A stretch of DNA of 64,000 bases from Pseudomonas sp. LS.1a (GTDB taxonomy: Bacteria > Pseudomonadota > Gammaproteobacteria > Pseudomonadales > Pseudomonadaceae). The stretch is taken from the NCBI RefSeq assembly GCF_022533585.1, contig NZ_CP092827.1:5488001-5552000 (forward strand), given 5' to 3'. The translations under genes were made by a program, and so were the position numbers. Below are positions 35,775 through 44,279 of the stretch, piece by piece. The notes below the pieces were generated by a model, which saw only the letters and a program-made list of their open reading frames with translations, searched no databases and was not told the DNA's origin. How positions within the stretch are numbered: position 1 is the first letter of the stretch; each line of letters starts with the position of its first letter.

Positions 35775-36734
35775 ATGAACCGATACGCCCCCAGGATCTT
35801 CGCCACCGCGCTGATCGCCCTACTCGCAGCAGCCGGCGGGCTGGGATACTGGAAGTCGCTCCACGACCAGTTGCCCGAAGGCCTGAGCATGGGCAACGGC
35901 CGCCTCGAAGCCACCGAAGTGCAGATCGCCAGCAAGATCCCCGGGCGCCTGGCCGAGGTGCTGGTCGACGAAGGTGACAAGGTCACTCGCGGCCAGCTGC
36001 TGGCGCGTATCGACACCCGCACCATGCAGGCCCAGCGCAGCCAGGCCGAAGCCGAAGTACTGCGCGCCCGGGAAAACTACGCCGCCGCCCAGGCCAGCGT
36101 GCAGCTGCGCCAGAGCGAACTGCTGCTGGCCAGCCAGGAGCTCAAGCGCGTGCGCGAGATCTTCCAGCGCAAGTACGCCAGCCAGCAGCTGCTCGACCAA
36201 CAGCAGGCGCGCTTCGACACGGCCAACGCCGCCGTGGTCGCCGCCCGCGCCCAACTGGCGGCGATCAAGGCCGCCATCGGCGCCGCCGAGGCCCAGGTGG
36301 CGCAACTCACCAGCGAAATAGACGACAGCAGCCTGCGCGCACCGATCGACGGCATTATCCAGCTGCGCCTGGCCGAACCCGGTGAAGTGCTGGGGGCCGG
36401 CGGCCGCGTACTGATGCTGATCGACCCCAGCGACCAGTACATGAACCTCTACCTGCCGGCTTCCACCAGCGGCCGGCTGACCGTCGGCGACCAGGCGCGG
36501 ATCGTGCTCGACGCCCTGCCCGAGCGGGCGCTGCCGGCGAAGGTGGCCTTTGTCGCGGCCAAGGCCCAGTTCACCCCCAAACAGGTGGAAACCCGCGACG
36601 AGCGGCAGAAGCTGGTATTCCGGGTCAAGCTACGCCTGACCGACCCTGGCGCCGTGCCGCAGGCCAAGCCGGGCATGCCAGGCGCCGGCTATGTCCGCAC
36701 GGCTGAGGTGGACTGGCCGGCCAACCTGCAATGA
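35775..36734 (+). CDS. HlyD-type periplasmic adaptor of an ABC exporter (YhiI-like)
   Basis: 319 aa. N-terminal membrane anchor (IFATALIALLAAAGGLGYW), lipoyl-like half motifs (RLEATEVQIASKIPGRLAEV and SSLRAPIDGIIQLRLAEPGE), a long central coiled-coil hairpin (about 75-190) and a beta-barrel end. Links an inner-membrane transporter to the periplasm or outer membrane. Its TGA overlaps the ATG of the ABC gene, giving a three-gene operon like E. coli yhiI-rbbA-yhhJ. The substrate is not known. Confidence 0.9.
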   Translation: MNRYAPRIFATALIALLAAAGGLGYWKSLHDQLPEGLSMGNGRLEATEVQIASKIPGRLAEVLVDEGDKVTRGQLLARIDTRTMQAQRSQAEAEVLRARENYAAAQASVQLRQSELLLASQELKRVREIFQRKYASQQLLDQQQARFDTANAAVVAARAQLAAIKAAIGAAEAQVAQLTSEIDDSSLRAPIDGIIQLRLAEPGEVLGAGGRVLMLIDPSDQYMNLYLPASTSGRLTVGDQARIVLDALPERALPAKVAFVAAKAQFTPKQVETRDERQKLVFRVKLRLTDPGAVPQAKPGMPGAGYVRTAEVDWPANLQ

Positions 36735-39451
36735 ACGCCCCGGCACTGCTGGCCGAAGGTATCAGCCATCGCTATGGCGGCCTGCTGGCCCTGCACCCCC
36801 TTGGCTTCAGCCTGCCAGCGGGCACTCGCTGCGCGCTGATCGGCCCTGACGGGGCTGGCAAATCGACCCTGCTAGGGCTGATTGCCGGCGTCAAGCGCCT
36901 GCAACAGGGCGAGCTGCAGGTGCTGGGTGGCTCGATCCGCCAGCGCCGCCATCGCGCGGCACTGTACCCGAAAGTGGCGTTCATGCCGCAGGGGCTGGGC
37001 AACAACCTGTATCCGGAGCTGTCGATCCGCGAGAACATCCGCTTTTTCGCCACCCTGTTCGGCCTCGGCCGCCGCGAGTGCGAACAGCGCATGGCCAACC
37101 TGCTGCAGGCCACCGACCTGCAGCGCTTTGCAGAACGCCCGGCGGGCAAGCTGTCGGGCGGCATGAAGCAGAAGCTGGGCCTGTGCTGCGCACTGATCCA
37201 CGAGCCGGACCTGCTGATCCTCGACGAGCCGACCACCGGCGTCGACCCGCTGTCACGGCGGCGCTTCTGGGAGCTGGTCGAACAGGTGCGCGCGCAGCGC
37301 CCGCAACTGACCCTGCTGGTGGCCACCGCCTACATGGAGGAAGCCGAACAGTTCGAGCATTGCCTGATGCTCGATGGCGGCCGCCTGCTGGCCGCAGGCC
37401 CCAGCCATGAACTGGCCGCAGTCACCCCCAGCGGCAAGCTGGACGACGCCTTCACCCACTACCAGGGCGCGGGCAAGGCGCAACACTCTCCGCTCATCAT
37501 TCCACCGCGTCCGGCCACTGACAGCCCGGTCGCCATCGAGGCCCACGACCTGACCCTGCGCTTTGGCGATTTCACTGCAGTGAACAAGGTCAGCTTCGCC
37601 ATTGGCCGCGGGGAGATCTTCGGCTTCCTCGGCTCCAACGGCTGTGGCAAGACCACCACCATGAAAGTGCTCACCGGCCTGATGCCGGCCAGCGAGGGCA
37701 GCGCCAGCCTGCTCGGCCGCCCGGTGGATGCCAGCGACCTGGCCACGCGCAAGCGGGTCGGTTTCATGTCACAGAGTTTCTCGCTGTATGGAGAGCTCAG
37801 CACCCGGCAGAACCTGACCCTGCATGCCCGCCTGTTCGACCTGCCCAAGGCCGAGAGCGCCCAGCGTATCGACGAACTGATCGAGCGCTTCGACCTGGGC
37901 GCCATCGCCGACCAGCCATCCGGCGCCCTGCCCCTCGGCCTGCGCCAGCGCCTGTCACTGGCGGTGGCGGTGCTGCACCGCCCGGAAGTGCTGATCCTCG
38001 ACGAACCCACCTCCGGCGTCGACCCGGCCGCCCGCGACGACTTCTGGCGCTTGCTGGTGGAGCTGTCACGCGAGCAGGGCGTGACCATTTTCCTCTCCAC
38101 TCACTTCATGAACGAAGCCCAGCGCTGCGACCGCATCTCGCTGATGCATGCCGGCCGGGTGCTGGCCTGCGACACGCCGGATGCCCTGCAGCGCCAGTAT
38201 CAGGGCAACACCCTGGAAGACGCGTTCGTTCGCTGCCTGGAACAGGCCCAGGAACTGGCGCCACAAGCCACTGACAACGCCGTGCTGGAGCAGGCCGCCA
38301 CGCCTGCGCCGGCGCTGCGCCAGGGCTTCAGCCTGCGTCGCCTGCTGGCCGTGGCCAGCCGTGAGGGCAAGGAGCTGCTGCGCGACAAGGTGCGCCTGGC
38401 CTTCGCCCTGCTGGGTGCGATGTTCATGATGGTGATCTTTGGCTATGGCATTTCCCTGGATGTGGAAAACCTCGCCTTCGCCGTGCACGACCAGGACCAG
38501 AGCCCGCAAAGCCGGGCCTACCTCGAAGCCTTCCGTGGCTCACGCTATTTCGCCGAACAGGCGCCCATCCGCGATACCCGCGAAATGCATCAGCGCCTGC
38601 AGCGCTCGGAAATCAAACTGGCGCTGGAAATTCCGCCCGGCTTTGGCCGCGACCTGTACGCCGGGCGCCAACCGGTAGTGGCCGCCTGGCTCGACGGCGG
38701 CATGCCGTTCCGCGCGGAAACCAGCCGCAACTACGTGGAAGCCGTGCACCAGGCCAACCTCGAGCAACTGGCCAAGGCCAGCCCGCAGCCGCAGCCGCGC
38801 CAGGACCTGGTGCGCCTGGAAACCCGTTTTCGCTACAACCAGGATGTGGTCAGCGTGAACGCCATCGGCCCGGGGGTGATGGCACTGATCCTGGCCTTCA
38901 TCCCGGCCATGCTCACCGCGCTCGGCATCGTCCGCGAGAAAGAGCTCGGTTCCATCACCAACTTCTACGCCACGCCCCTTACCCGCCTGGAGTTCCTGCT
39001 CGGCAAGCAGGTGCCCTACCTGGCCGTGAGCCTGGTCAACCTGGCGCTGCTGGTGGCGATGAACCGCTGGCTGTTCGCCGTGCCGCTCAAGGGCAGCGTG
39101 CTGGCCCTGGCCTGTGGCGGCGTCGCCTACCTGCTGGCGACCACCAGCCTGGGCCTGCTGATCTCGGCCTTCACCCGCACCCAGATCGCCGCCATCCTGG
39201 GCACCATGATCATCACCAGCCTGCCGACCATCCAGTTTTCCGGGCTGATCGTGCCACGCTCGTCGCTGGACGGCGCGGCAGCGGTGATGGGCCAGCTGTT
39301 CCCGGCGGGCTACTTCCTCGACATCGCGGTCGGCACCTTCACCAAGGCACTGGGCCTGCGCGAACTGTGGCCGCAGTGCCTGATCCTGCTGAGCTTCTTT
39401 GCCGTGTTCACCGGCCTGAGCCTGGCCATGCTGAAGAAGCAGGAGGCCTGA
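36731..39451 (+). CDS. ABC exporter with two ATPase domains fused to a permease (RbbA-like)
   Basis: 906 aa, the length of the E. coli RbbA family. First ABC domain: Walker A GPDGAGKS at 38-45, signature LSGGMKQKL, Walker B LLILDEPTTG. Second ABC domain (from about 260): Walker A GSNGCGKTT, degenerate signature LPLGLRQRL, Walker B VLILDEPTSG. From about residue 530 an ABC-2 type membrane domain with a first helix FALLGAMFMMVIFGYG, a periplasmic loop and further helices (LALILAFIPAMLTAL, YLAVSLVNLALLVAM). Coupled to the HlyD protein and to a second permease. RbbA has also been reported on ribosomes; which role applies here is unknown. Confidence 0.92.
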   Translation: MNAPALLAEGISHRYGGLLALHPLGFSLPAGTRCALIGPDGAGKSTLLGLIAGVKRLQQGELQVLGGSIRQRRHRAALYPKVAFMPQGLGNNLYPELSIRENIRFFATLFGLGRRECEQRMANLLQATDLQRFAERPAGKLSGGMKQKLGLCCALIHEPDLLILDEPTTGVDPLSRRRFWELVEQVRAQRPQLTLLVATAYMEEAEQFEHCLMLDGGRLLAAGPSHELAAVTPSGKLDDAFTHYQGAGKAQHSPLIIPPRPATDSPVAIEAHDLTLRFGDFTAVNKVSFAIGRGEIFGFLGSNGCGKTTTMKVLTGLMPASEGSASLLGRPVDASDLATRKRVGFMSQSFSLYGELSTRQNLTLHARLFDLPKAESAQRIDELIERFDLGAIADQPSGALPLGLRQRLSLAVAVLHRPEVLILDEPTSGVDPAARDDFWRLLVELSREQGVTIFLSTHFMNEAQRCDRISLMHAGRVLACDTPDALQRQYQGNTLEDAFVRCLEQAQELAPQATDNAVLEQAATPAPALRQGFSLRRLLAVASREGKELLRDKVRLAFALLGAMFMMVIFGYGISLDVENLAFAVHDQDQSPQSRAYLEAFRGSRYFAEQAPIRDTREMHQRLQRSEIKLALEIPPGFGRDLYAGRQPVVAAWLDGGMPFRAETSRNYVEAVHQANLEQLAKASPQPQPRQDLVRLETRFRYNQDVVSVNAIGPGVMALILAFIPAMLTALGIVREKELGSITNFYATPLTRLEFLLGKQVPYLAVSLVNLALLVAMNRWLFAVPLKGSVLALACGGVAYLLATTSLGLLISAFTRTQIAAILGTMIITSLPTIQFSGLIVPRSSLDGAAAVMGQLFPAGYFLDIAVGTFTKALGLRELWPQCLILLSFFAVFTGLSLAMLKKQEA

Positions 39452-39452
39452 G

Positions 39453-40565
39453 ATGTCGCGCCTGAACCACACCCTGCGCCTGGGCCTGAAAGAGCTGACC
39501 AGCCTGCGCCATGACAGTGTGCTGCTGTTGTTCCTGCTGTATGCCTTCAGCGTGGCCATCTACATGCCCGCAGCCGGCTCGGTGATCGGCGTGCACAACG
39601 CCAGTGTCGCGATAGTGGACGAAGACCACAGCCAGCTGTCGCGCAAGCTTGGCGAAGCCCTGCAACCGCCCGAGTTCCAGCCCGCCGTGCCGCTGGCCCC
39701 GGGGCGCCTGGACCAGGCCATGGACAGCGGCCAGTACACCTTCGTGATCAACGTGCCGGTGAATTTCCAGAGCGACCTGCTGGCCGGGCGCTCGCCGGAA
39801 CTGCAGATCAATGTCGACGCCACGGCCATGAGCCAGGCATTCATGGGTGCCGGCTACATCGGCCGCATCTTCGAGCGCGAGCTGCTCGACTACAGCCAGC
39901 GGATCAACACGCAGAGCCCGGTGGCAATCAACGCCAAGGCCCTGTTCAACCCCAACCTGGAGGGTGGCTGGTTCCTGGCGGTGATCCAGATCGTCAACAA
40001 CATCACCATCCTGGCGATCATCCTTACCGGCACCGCGCTGCTGCGCGAGCGTGAGCACGGCACCCTCGACCACCTGTTGGTACTGCCGTTGACCGCGCTG
40101 GAAATCATGCTGGCGAAAATCGCCAGTAACGCGCTGGTGGTGGTGATCTGCACCTGGATTTCGCTGGTGGTGGTGGTCAAGGGCGCGCTGGGCGTGCCGC
40201 TGTCCGGTTCGATGGGACTGTTCCTGGCCGTGACCGCACTGTACCTGTTCGCCAGTACCGCGCTGGGCATTTTCCTCGCCACCCTGGCGCGCTCGACACC
40301 GCAGTTCGGCCTGTTGGCGATCCCGGTGATCATCCCGATGCTGTTGCTGTCCGGCGGCAGCACGCCGCTGGACAGCATGCCGCAGTGGCTGCAATGGGTG
40401 ATGCAGGGATCGCCATCGACGCACTTCGTCAGCCTTGGCGCCGCAATCCTGTTCCGTGATGCCGGGTGGACGGTGGTGTGGCCAGACATCCTGGCGCTGG
40501 CCGTGATCGGCCTGGTGTTCTTCAGCGTGGCGCTGGCGCGGTTTCGCCGTAGCCTGGCGTCCTGA
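39453..40565 (+). CDS. ABC-2 type permease (YhhJ-like)
   Basis: 370 aa, starting 1 base after the RbbA-like stop. Six-helix ABC-2 membrane protein: an N-terminal helix (VLLLFLLYAFSVAIYMPAA), a large periplasmic segment with VPVNFQSDLLAGRSPELQIN, then helices from about 170 including NNITILAIILTGTALLRE, and SASTALGIFLATLARSTPQ-like region and the LLLSGGSTPLDSMPQWLQ loop. Pairs with the membrane half of the preceding protein to form the exporter. Third gene of the operon; substrate unknown. Confidence 0.92.
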   Translation: MSRLNHTLRLGLKELTSLRHDSVLLLFLLYAFSVAIYMPAAGSVIGVHNASVAIVDEDHSQLSRKLGEALQPPEFQPAVPLAPGRLDQAMDSGQYTFVINVPVNFQSDLLAGRSPELQINVDATAMSQAFMGAGYIGRIFERELLDYSQRINTQSPVAINAKALFNPNLEGGWFLAVIQIVNNITILAIILTGTALLREREHGTLDHLLVLPLTALEIMLAKIASNALVVVICTWISLVVVVKGALGVPLSGSMGLFLAVTALYLFASTALGIFLATLARSTPQFGLLAIPVIIPMLLLSGGSTPLDSMPQWLQWVMQGSPSTHFVSLGAAILFRDAGWTVVWPDILALAVIGLVFFSVALARFRRSLAS

Positions 40566-40605
40566 GCCGCGCATACCCGGCTCACAATCTGAAAGATTGC
40601 GCGAT

Positions 40606-40695
40606 TCCTGTGGGAGCGGGTTTACCCGCGAACACCGGCGCAGCCGGTGCCATGCACCGCGTTGGATTCTTCGCGGCTAAAGCCGCTCCCACAGG
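40606..40695. repeat. REP pair 12 in reversed order, mixed subtypes
   Basis: Left copy (40606-40633) has the CCTGTGGGAG tail first and a GGGTTTACCC stem; right copy (40667-40695) is the GGCTAAAGCC subtype. The copies face away from each other, opposite to most pairs here. CACCGGCGCAGCCGGTG (40633-40649) forms a small hairpin between them. Confidence 0.85.
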
Positions 40696-40746
40696 GATCG
40701 CGCCACAGTCCGGATTGCGCTGTTCCTGAGAGAGCCGGCTTGCCGG

Positions 40747-41151
40747 TCACTGCACGATCAGGTTGTTGAACAGCAGGTCTTCGACGATCGGCTTGCCCTC
40801 TTCGGCTTCCATCACCTGTTGCACCTGCTTCAGCGCTTCCTGGCGAAGATGCTCCTTGGCCTCGACATTGCTCATGCTGTCCACCGACTGCTGGGTGAAC
40901 AGCGCCACCAGCTGGTTGCGGATCAGCGGCTCGTGGTGCTTCACCGCCTTCGCGGCTTCGTCGCCGGTCACGCGCAGGGCCACGTCGGCCTTGTACACGC
41001 GCAGCCGCGGGCTGCCGTCGAGGGCATAGTTGCCGACAAAGGGCGGGCTCAGGCTGATGTAGGCTACCTTGGGCGCCCCTTCCTTGGCTTCCTCGGCCAT
41101 GGCCGCAGCCGGCAGCAGCAGCGCCAGCACCATCAAGATCCACGCTTTCAC
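40747..41151 (-). CDS. FliL family protein, secreted or membrane anchored, GTG start
   Basis: 134 aa from GTG 41149-41151 after GAGGAG; a TTG 5 codons upstream would place the ribosome site inside the gene. Signal sequence MKAWILMVLALLLPAAAMA. Mature part resembles FliL C-terminal domains: KVAYISLSPPFVGNYALDG, RVYKADVALRVTGDEAAKAV, HHEPLIRNQLVALFTQQS and the ending DLLFNNLIVQ. Classical FliL stabilises flagellar motors and lies in flagellar operons; here it is isolated, so a motor role is uncertain. It is the Pseudomonas second FliL-like type. Confidence 0.85.
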   Translation of the reverse strand: MKAWILMVLALLLPAAAMAEEAKEGAPKVAYISLSPPFVGNYALDGSPRLRVYKADVALRVTGDEAAKAVKHHEPLIRNQLVALFTQQSVDSMSNVEAKEHLRQEALKQVQQVMEAEEGKPIVEDLLFNNLIVQ

Positions 41152-41321
41152 GAATTCGCTCCTCAAATACAGTTGGCGCCAGCTTACCCAGCATGCCGCT
41201 CAAACCCAAGCCCGGGCTTGTGCCGCCACTTATGCCTGCACATCAGGGCAGGCCATGCTCGTTGACCGGGCAGGCGGCCCTCCTACACTTATCGGCCACG
41301 ACCCGCAAAGGAATAGCCCCG

Positions 41322-42299
41322 ATGAAAGCTGTGTTGTGCAAAACCCTGGGCCCGGCGCAAAACCTGGTGCTGGAAGAGGTGGCCAGCCCGGTGCCAAAGA
41401 AAAACGAGATCCTGCTGGATGTCCAGGCCGCCGGGGTCAATTTCCCCGACACCCTGATCATCGAAGGCAAGTACCAGTTCCAGCCACCATTGCCATTCTC
41501 CCCCGGCGGCGAGGCAGCGGGTGTGGTGGCCGCAGTCGGGGAAAAGGCCGGCGCGTTCAAGGTCGGCGACCGGGTCATGGCGCTGACCGGCTGGGGTGCG
41601 TTTGCCGAGCAAGTGGCGGTGCCGTTCTACAACGTGCTGCCGATCCCGGCGAGCATGGACTTCACCACTGCTGCGGCGTTCGGCATGACTTACGGCACCT
41701 CCATGCACGCCCTGCGCCAGCGCGGCCAGCTGCAGGCGGGCGAGACCCTGCTGGTGCTGGGCGCGTCCGGCGGGGTCGGCCTGGCAGCGGTGGAAATCGG
41801 CAAGGCCATGGGTGCGCGGGTAATCGCGGCCGCCAGCAGTGCGGAAAAACTGGCCGTGGCCAAGGCGGCCGGGGCGGACGAACTGATCGACTACCGCCAG
41901 GCCAGCCTGCGTGACGAGATCAAACGCCTGACCGGTGGCCAGGGGGTGGACGTGATCTACGACCCGGTGGGCGGCGAGCTGTTCGAGCAGGCGGTGCGCG
42001 GGCTGGCCTGGAATGGCCGGTTGCTGGTGGTGGGCTTTGCCAGCGGGACTATCCCGCAGCTGGCGGCCAACCTGGTGTTGCTCAAGGGCGCGGCGGTGCT
42101 CGGGGTATTCTGGGGGGCGTTTGCCCAGCGTCAGCCGGAGGACAATGCGGCCAACTTCCGGCAGCTGTTTGCCTGGCATGCCGAAGGCAAGTTGAAGCCG
42201 CTGGTGTCGCAGACTTATCCACTGGCTGAGGCGGGGGCTGCCATTGAAAAGTTGGGGCAGCGGCAGGCTGTGGGTAAGTTGGTCGTGCTGGCCAGGTAA
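41322..42299 (+). CDS. NADPH:quinone oxidoreductase, zinc-independent MDR family (Qor-like)
   Basis: 325 aa; ATG 41322 after AAAGGAA, MKAVLCKTLG. The long upstream extension is non-coding. Medium-chain reductase: VNFPDTLIIEGKYQFQPPLP, SPGGEAAGVVAAVGE, Rossmann GASGGVGLAAVEIGKAMGA (about 147-165) and DVIYDPVGG. No structural zinc Cys cluster, as expected for quinone reductases. Reduces quinones or enals with NADPH. Single gene, followed by a REP pair. Confidence 0.9.
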   Translation: MKAVLCKTLGPAQNLVLEEVASPVPKKNEILLDVQAAGVNFPDTLIIEGKYQFQPPLPFSPGGEAAGVVAAVGEKAGAFKVGDRVMALTGWGAFAEQVAVPFYNVLPIPASMDFTTAAAFGMTYGTSMHALRQRGQLQAGETLLVLGASGGVGLAAVEIGKAMGARVIAAASSAEKLAVAKAAGADELIDYRQASLRDEIKRLTGGQGVDVIYDPVGGELFEQAVRGLAWNGRLLVVGFASGTIPQLAANLVLLKGAAVLGVFWGAFAQRQPEDNAANFRQLFAWHAEGKLKPLVSQTYPLAEAGAAIEKLGQRQAVGKLVVLAR

Positions 42300-42306
42300 G
42301 ACAGTT

Positions 42307-42404
42307 CCGGCCTTTTCGCGGGTGAACCCGCTCCCACAGGGACCGCACCGCCCTCAAGGAATGTGCAGTACCTGTGGGAGCGGGTTCACCCGCGAAGAGG
42401 CCGG
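42307..42404. repeat. Inverted REP pair 13
   Basis: REP copies at 42307-42341 and 42371-42404, stems GGGTGAACCC and GGGTTCACCC, between convergent qor-like and chaC genes; the right copy ends 9 bases before the chaC stop. Confidence 0.92.
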
Positions 42405-42413
42405 CACAGGTAA

Positions 42414-43064
42414 TCAAACCTCCCGCAGGTTATGGCAGCGCCTGAACCGCGCCTCCAGGTTGCGGTCGGGCATCTGGTGGCTGCGCAGGGCATTCAAGGT
42501 CTGCTCGACATAATCGCGCGTGGTGCCATAGCGCCCCTTGGCACTGGCCAGGATCTGGCTGAGCAAGGTGTCCGGCAGGTTCCCGGCATAGCACGGCAAA
42601 TGCCGCTCCAGCACGAAGCCCAGGGCCTGCACCTTGCTGCCATCGCCCAACCGGCAACTGAGCCAGTGCGGCCGGTACGCCGGGTACGGCATCTCGCGCT
42701 GCCACAGGGCCATCAGCGACTCGTCCAGGCTGCTTTCATCCAGCCGGTAGGCAAAACCACTGCAGGAGCCACCACGGTCCAGGCCGAACACCAGGCCGGG
42801 AGTTTCCGGGGTGCCGCGGTGTTCGTGCGACCACAGGTACAAGCCACGGTGGTAACCATGTACCCGCGCGCGTTGGCGCTCCACGGAGTTGCACTCCGGC
42901 CGCCAGATCAACGAACCATAGGCGAACAGCCACACCGGCCCACCCTGATGGCGAGACATGGTTGTCTTCATGGAATTGAACAACTGTTCGCGAGTATGTT
43001 GCTGACCGAAGTCGAGTGTCGGAGGATATGAAACTTCCCAGGACATACTTTCAAGTGCCGACAT
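42414..43064 (-). CDS. chaC: Glutathione-specific gamma-glutamylcyclotransferase ChaC
   Basis: 216 aa (ATG 43062-43064; weak upstream site, so an internal ATG is possible). ChaC fold: VWLFAYGSLIWRPECN with the substrate-binding YGSL loop, and the catalytic Glu in LWQREMPYPAYRP. It cleaves glutathione to 5-oxoproline and Cys-Gly. Bordered by a 246-base A+T-rich gap on its 5' side. Confidence 0.9.
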   Translation of the reverse strand: MSALESMSWEVSYPPTLDFGQQHTREQLFNSMKTTMSRHQGGPVWLFAYGSLIWRPECNSVERQRARVHGYHRGLYLWSHEHRGTPETPGLVFGLDRGGSCSGFAYRLDESSLDESLMALWQREMPYPAYRPHWLSCRLGDGSKVQALGFVLERHLPCYAGNLPDTLLSQILASAKGRYGTTRDYVEQTLNALRSHQMPDRNLEARFRRCHNLREV

Positions 43065-43261
43065 AAGCTGCCGCCATTATCCCTGTGAACTACGGATGTA
43101 GCGAGATTCGATTACGATGCGGCCCAAGGCCTATTTACCAAGGGCGCTTGCAGTAACCATAGGACAGAAAGGCAGGAATACTCAAGCCCTCACGCCAGCG
43201 TTTCATCCGCGCTGCCGACGACCGGAAAGTACTGTTTCAAAAACGGTGAAAGTTATTAGCC

Positions 43262-43284
43262 AAGGCGGTAACAATTACCGCCTT
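43262..43284. terminator. Hairpin downstream of the 2Fe-2S reductase gene
   Basis: Perfect 10-bp stem AAGGCGGTAA (43262-43271) with TTACCGCCTT (43275-43284), loop CAA, 26 bases after the reductase stop on the minus strand. No clear U-run. The surrounding gap (43065-43310) also carries an 11-bp direct repeat, GTTATTAGCCA, at 43252-43262 and 43307-43317. Confidence 0.55.
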
Positions 43285-43310
43285 ATACCCATACTTTCAA
43301 ACTTCGGTTA

Positions 43311-44279
43311 TTAGCCACGGGGTGCGTAGGCAAACACATCGGCGCGCATGCGATGCGCATCCATACCGGCTTCGACCAACGCGTCGAGAGTGGCATAGAT
43401 CATGTTCGGCGAGCCGCTGGCATATACATGCACGCTGTTGAGGTCGGCAATATCCTCGCAGACCGCCTCATGCAGCATGCCGCATCGGCCTTCCCAGCCG
43501 CACAGGTCGCTGACCACCTGATGCAGGAACAGGTTGGGCAGGCGCTGCCATTCTTCCCAGTGCTCGATCTGGTAGAAGTCCTCGGGCCGGCGCACGCCCC
43601 AGTACAGGTGTACCGGGTGCTTGAAGCCCTGGGCCCGGCAATGCTCGACCAGGCTGTGCATCTGGCCCATGCCCGTGCCGGCAGCGATCAGCACCAGCGG
43701 CCCGTCGGGCAACTCGGCCAGGTGGGTGTCGCCGAACGGCATTTCGATGCGTGCCAGGCCGTCGCGCTTGAGCTGCTCGATCAGTTGCAGCGCACTGGGC
43801 TCGCGCGCCAGCACATGCAGCTCCAGCTCACGCCCGGTATGCGGCGCAGAAGCCAGCGAGAAGGCCGCCTGCTTGCCGCCGTCACGCTCGATCATCAGGT
43901 ATTGCCCGGCGTGATAACGCAGCGGTTTGCCGGCTGGCGCGCGCAAACGCACACGCCAGACGTCGCCACCGACCTCGACGCACTCACTGACACTGCACGC
44001 CAGTTTGCGCACCGGCAGCTCGCCCAGGGCGAGCACACCATCCCAGAGCAACACGCAGTCCTCCAGCGGTTCGGCAATGCAGGTGAACAGTTCGCCATGG
44101 TCACGGACTTCGCCGTCCTGGCGTACCCGGCCTTCGACCAACAGCGCGGCGCAGACATGGCAATTGCCATTGCGGCAGCTGTTCGGGCAGTCATAGCCCA
44201 GCCGCCGCGCTCCATCCAGGATCCGTTCCCCGGGTTCGAGCGCCAGCACCGCCCCGGACGGCTGCAACGTTACCTGCAT
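43311..44279 (-). CDS. 2Fe-2S flavin oxidoreductase (AscD/CDP-glucoseen reductase-like)
   Basis: 322 aa; ATG 44277-44279 overlaps the ubiD stop (TGATG), so it is translationally coupled to UbiD; an 8-codon extension is not needed. N-terminal plant-type ferredoxin domain with Cys35, Cys40, Cys43 and Cys67 (CRNGNCHVC ... FTC), then FAD domain (RYHAGQYLMIER, AFSLASAPH) and NAD domain (LVLIAAGTGMGQMHSL). In E. coli ubiD neighbours fre (flavin reductase, no Fe-S); here the neighbour has an added iron-sulfur module. It may supply reduced flavin or electrons for ubiquinone-related steps; this is inference. Confidence 0.88.
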   Translation of the reverse strand: MQVTLQPSGAVLALEPGERILDGARRLGYDCPNSCRNGNCHVCAALLVEGRVRQDGEVRDHGELFTCIAEPLEDCVLLWDGVLALGELPVRKLACSVSECVEVGGDVWRVRLRAPAGKPLRYHAGQYLMIERDGGKQAAFSLASAPHTGRELELHVLAREPSALQLIEQLKRDGLARIEMPFGDTHLAELPDGPLVLIAAGTGMGQMHSLVEHCRAQGFKHPVHLYWGVRRPEDFYQIEHWEEWQRLPNLFLHQVVSDLCGWEGRCGMLHEAVCEDIADLNSVHVYASGSPNMIYATLDALVEAGMDAHRMRADVFAYAPRG

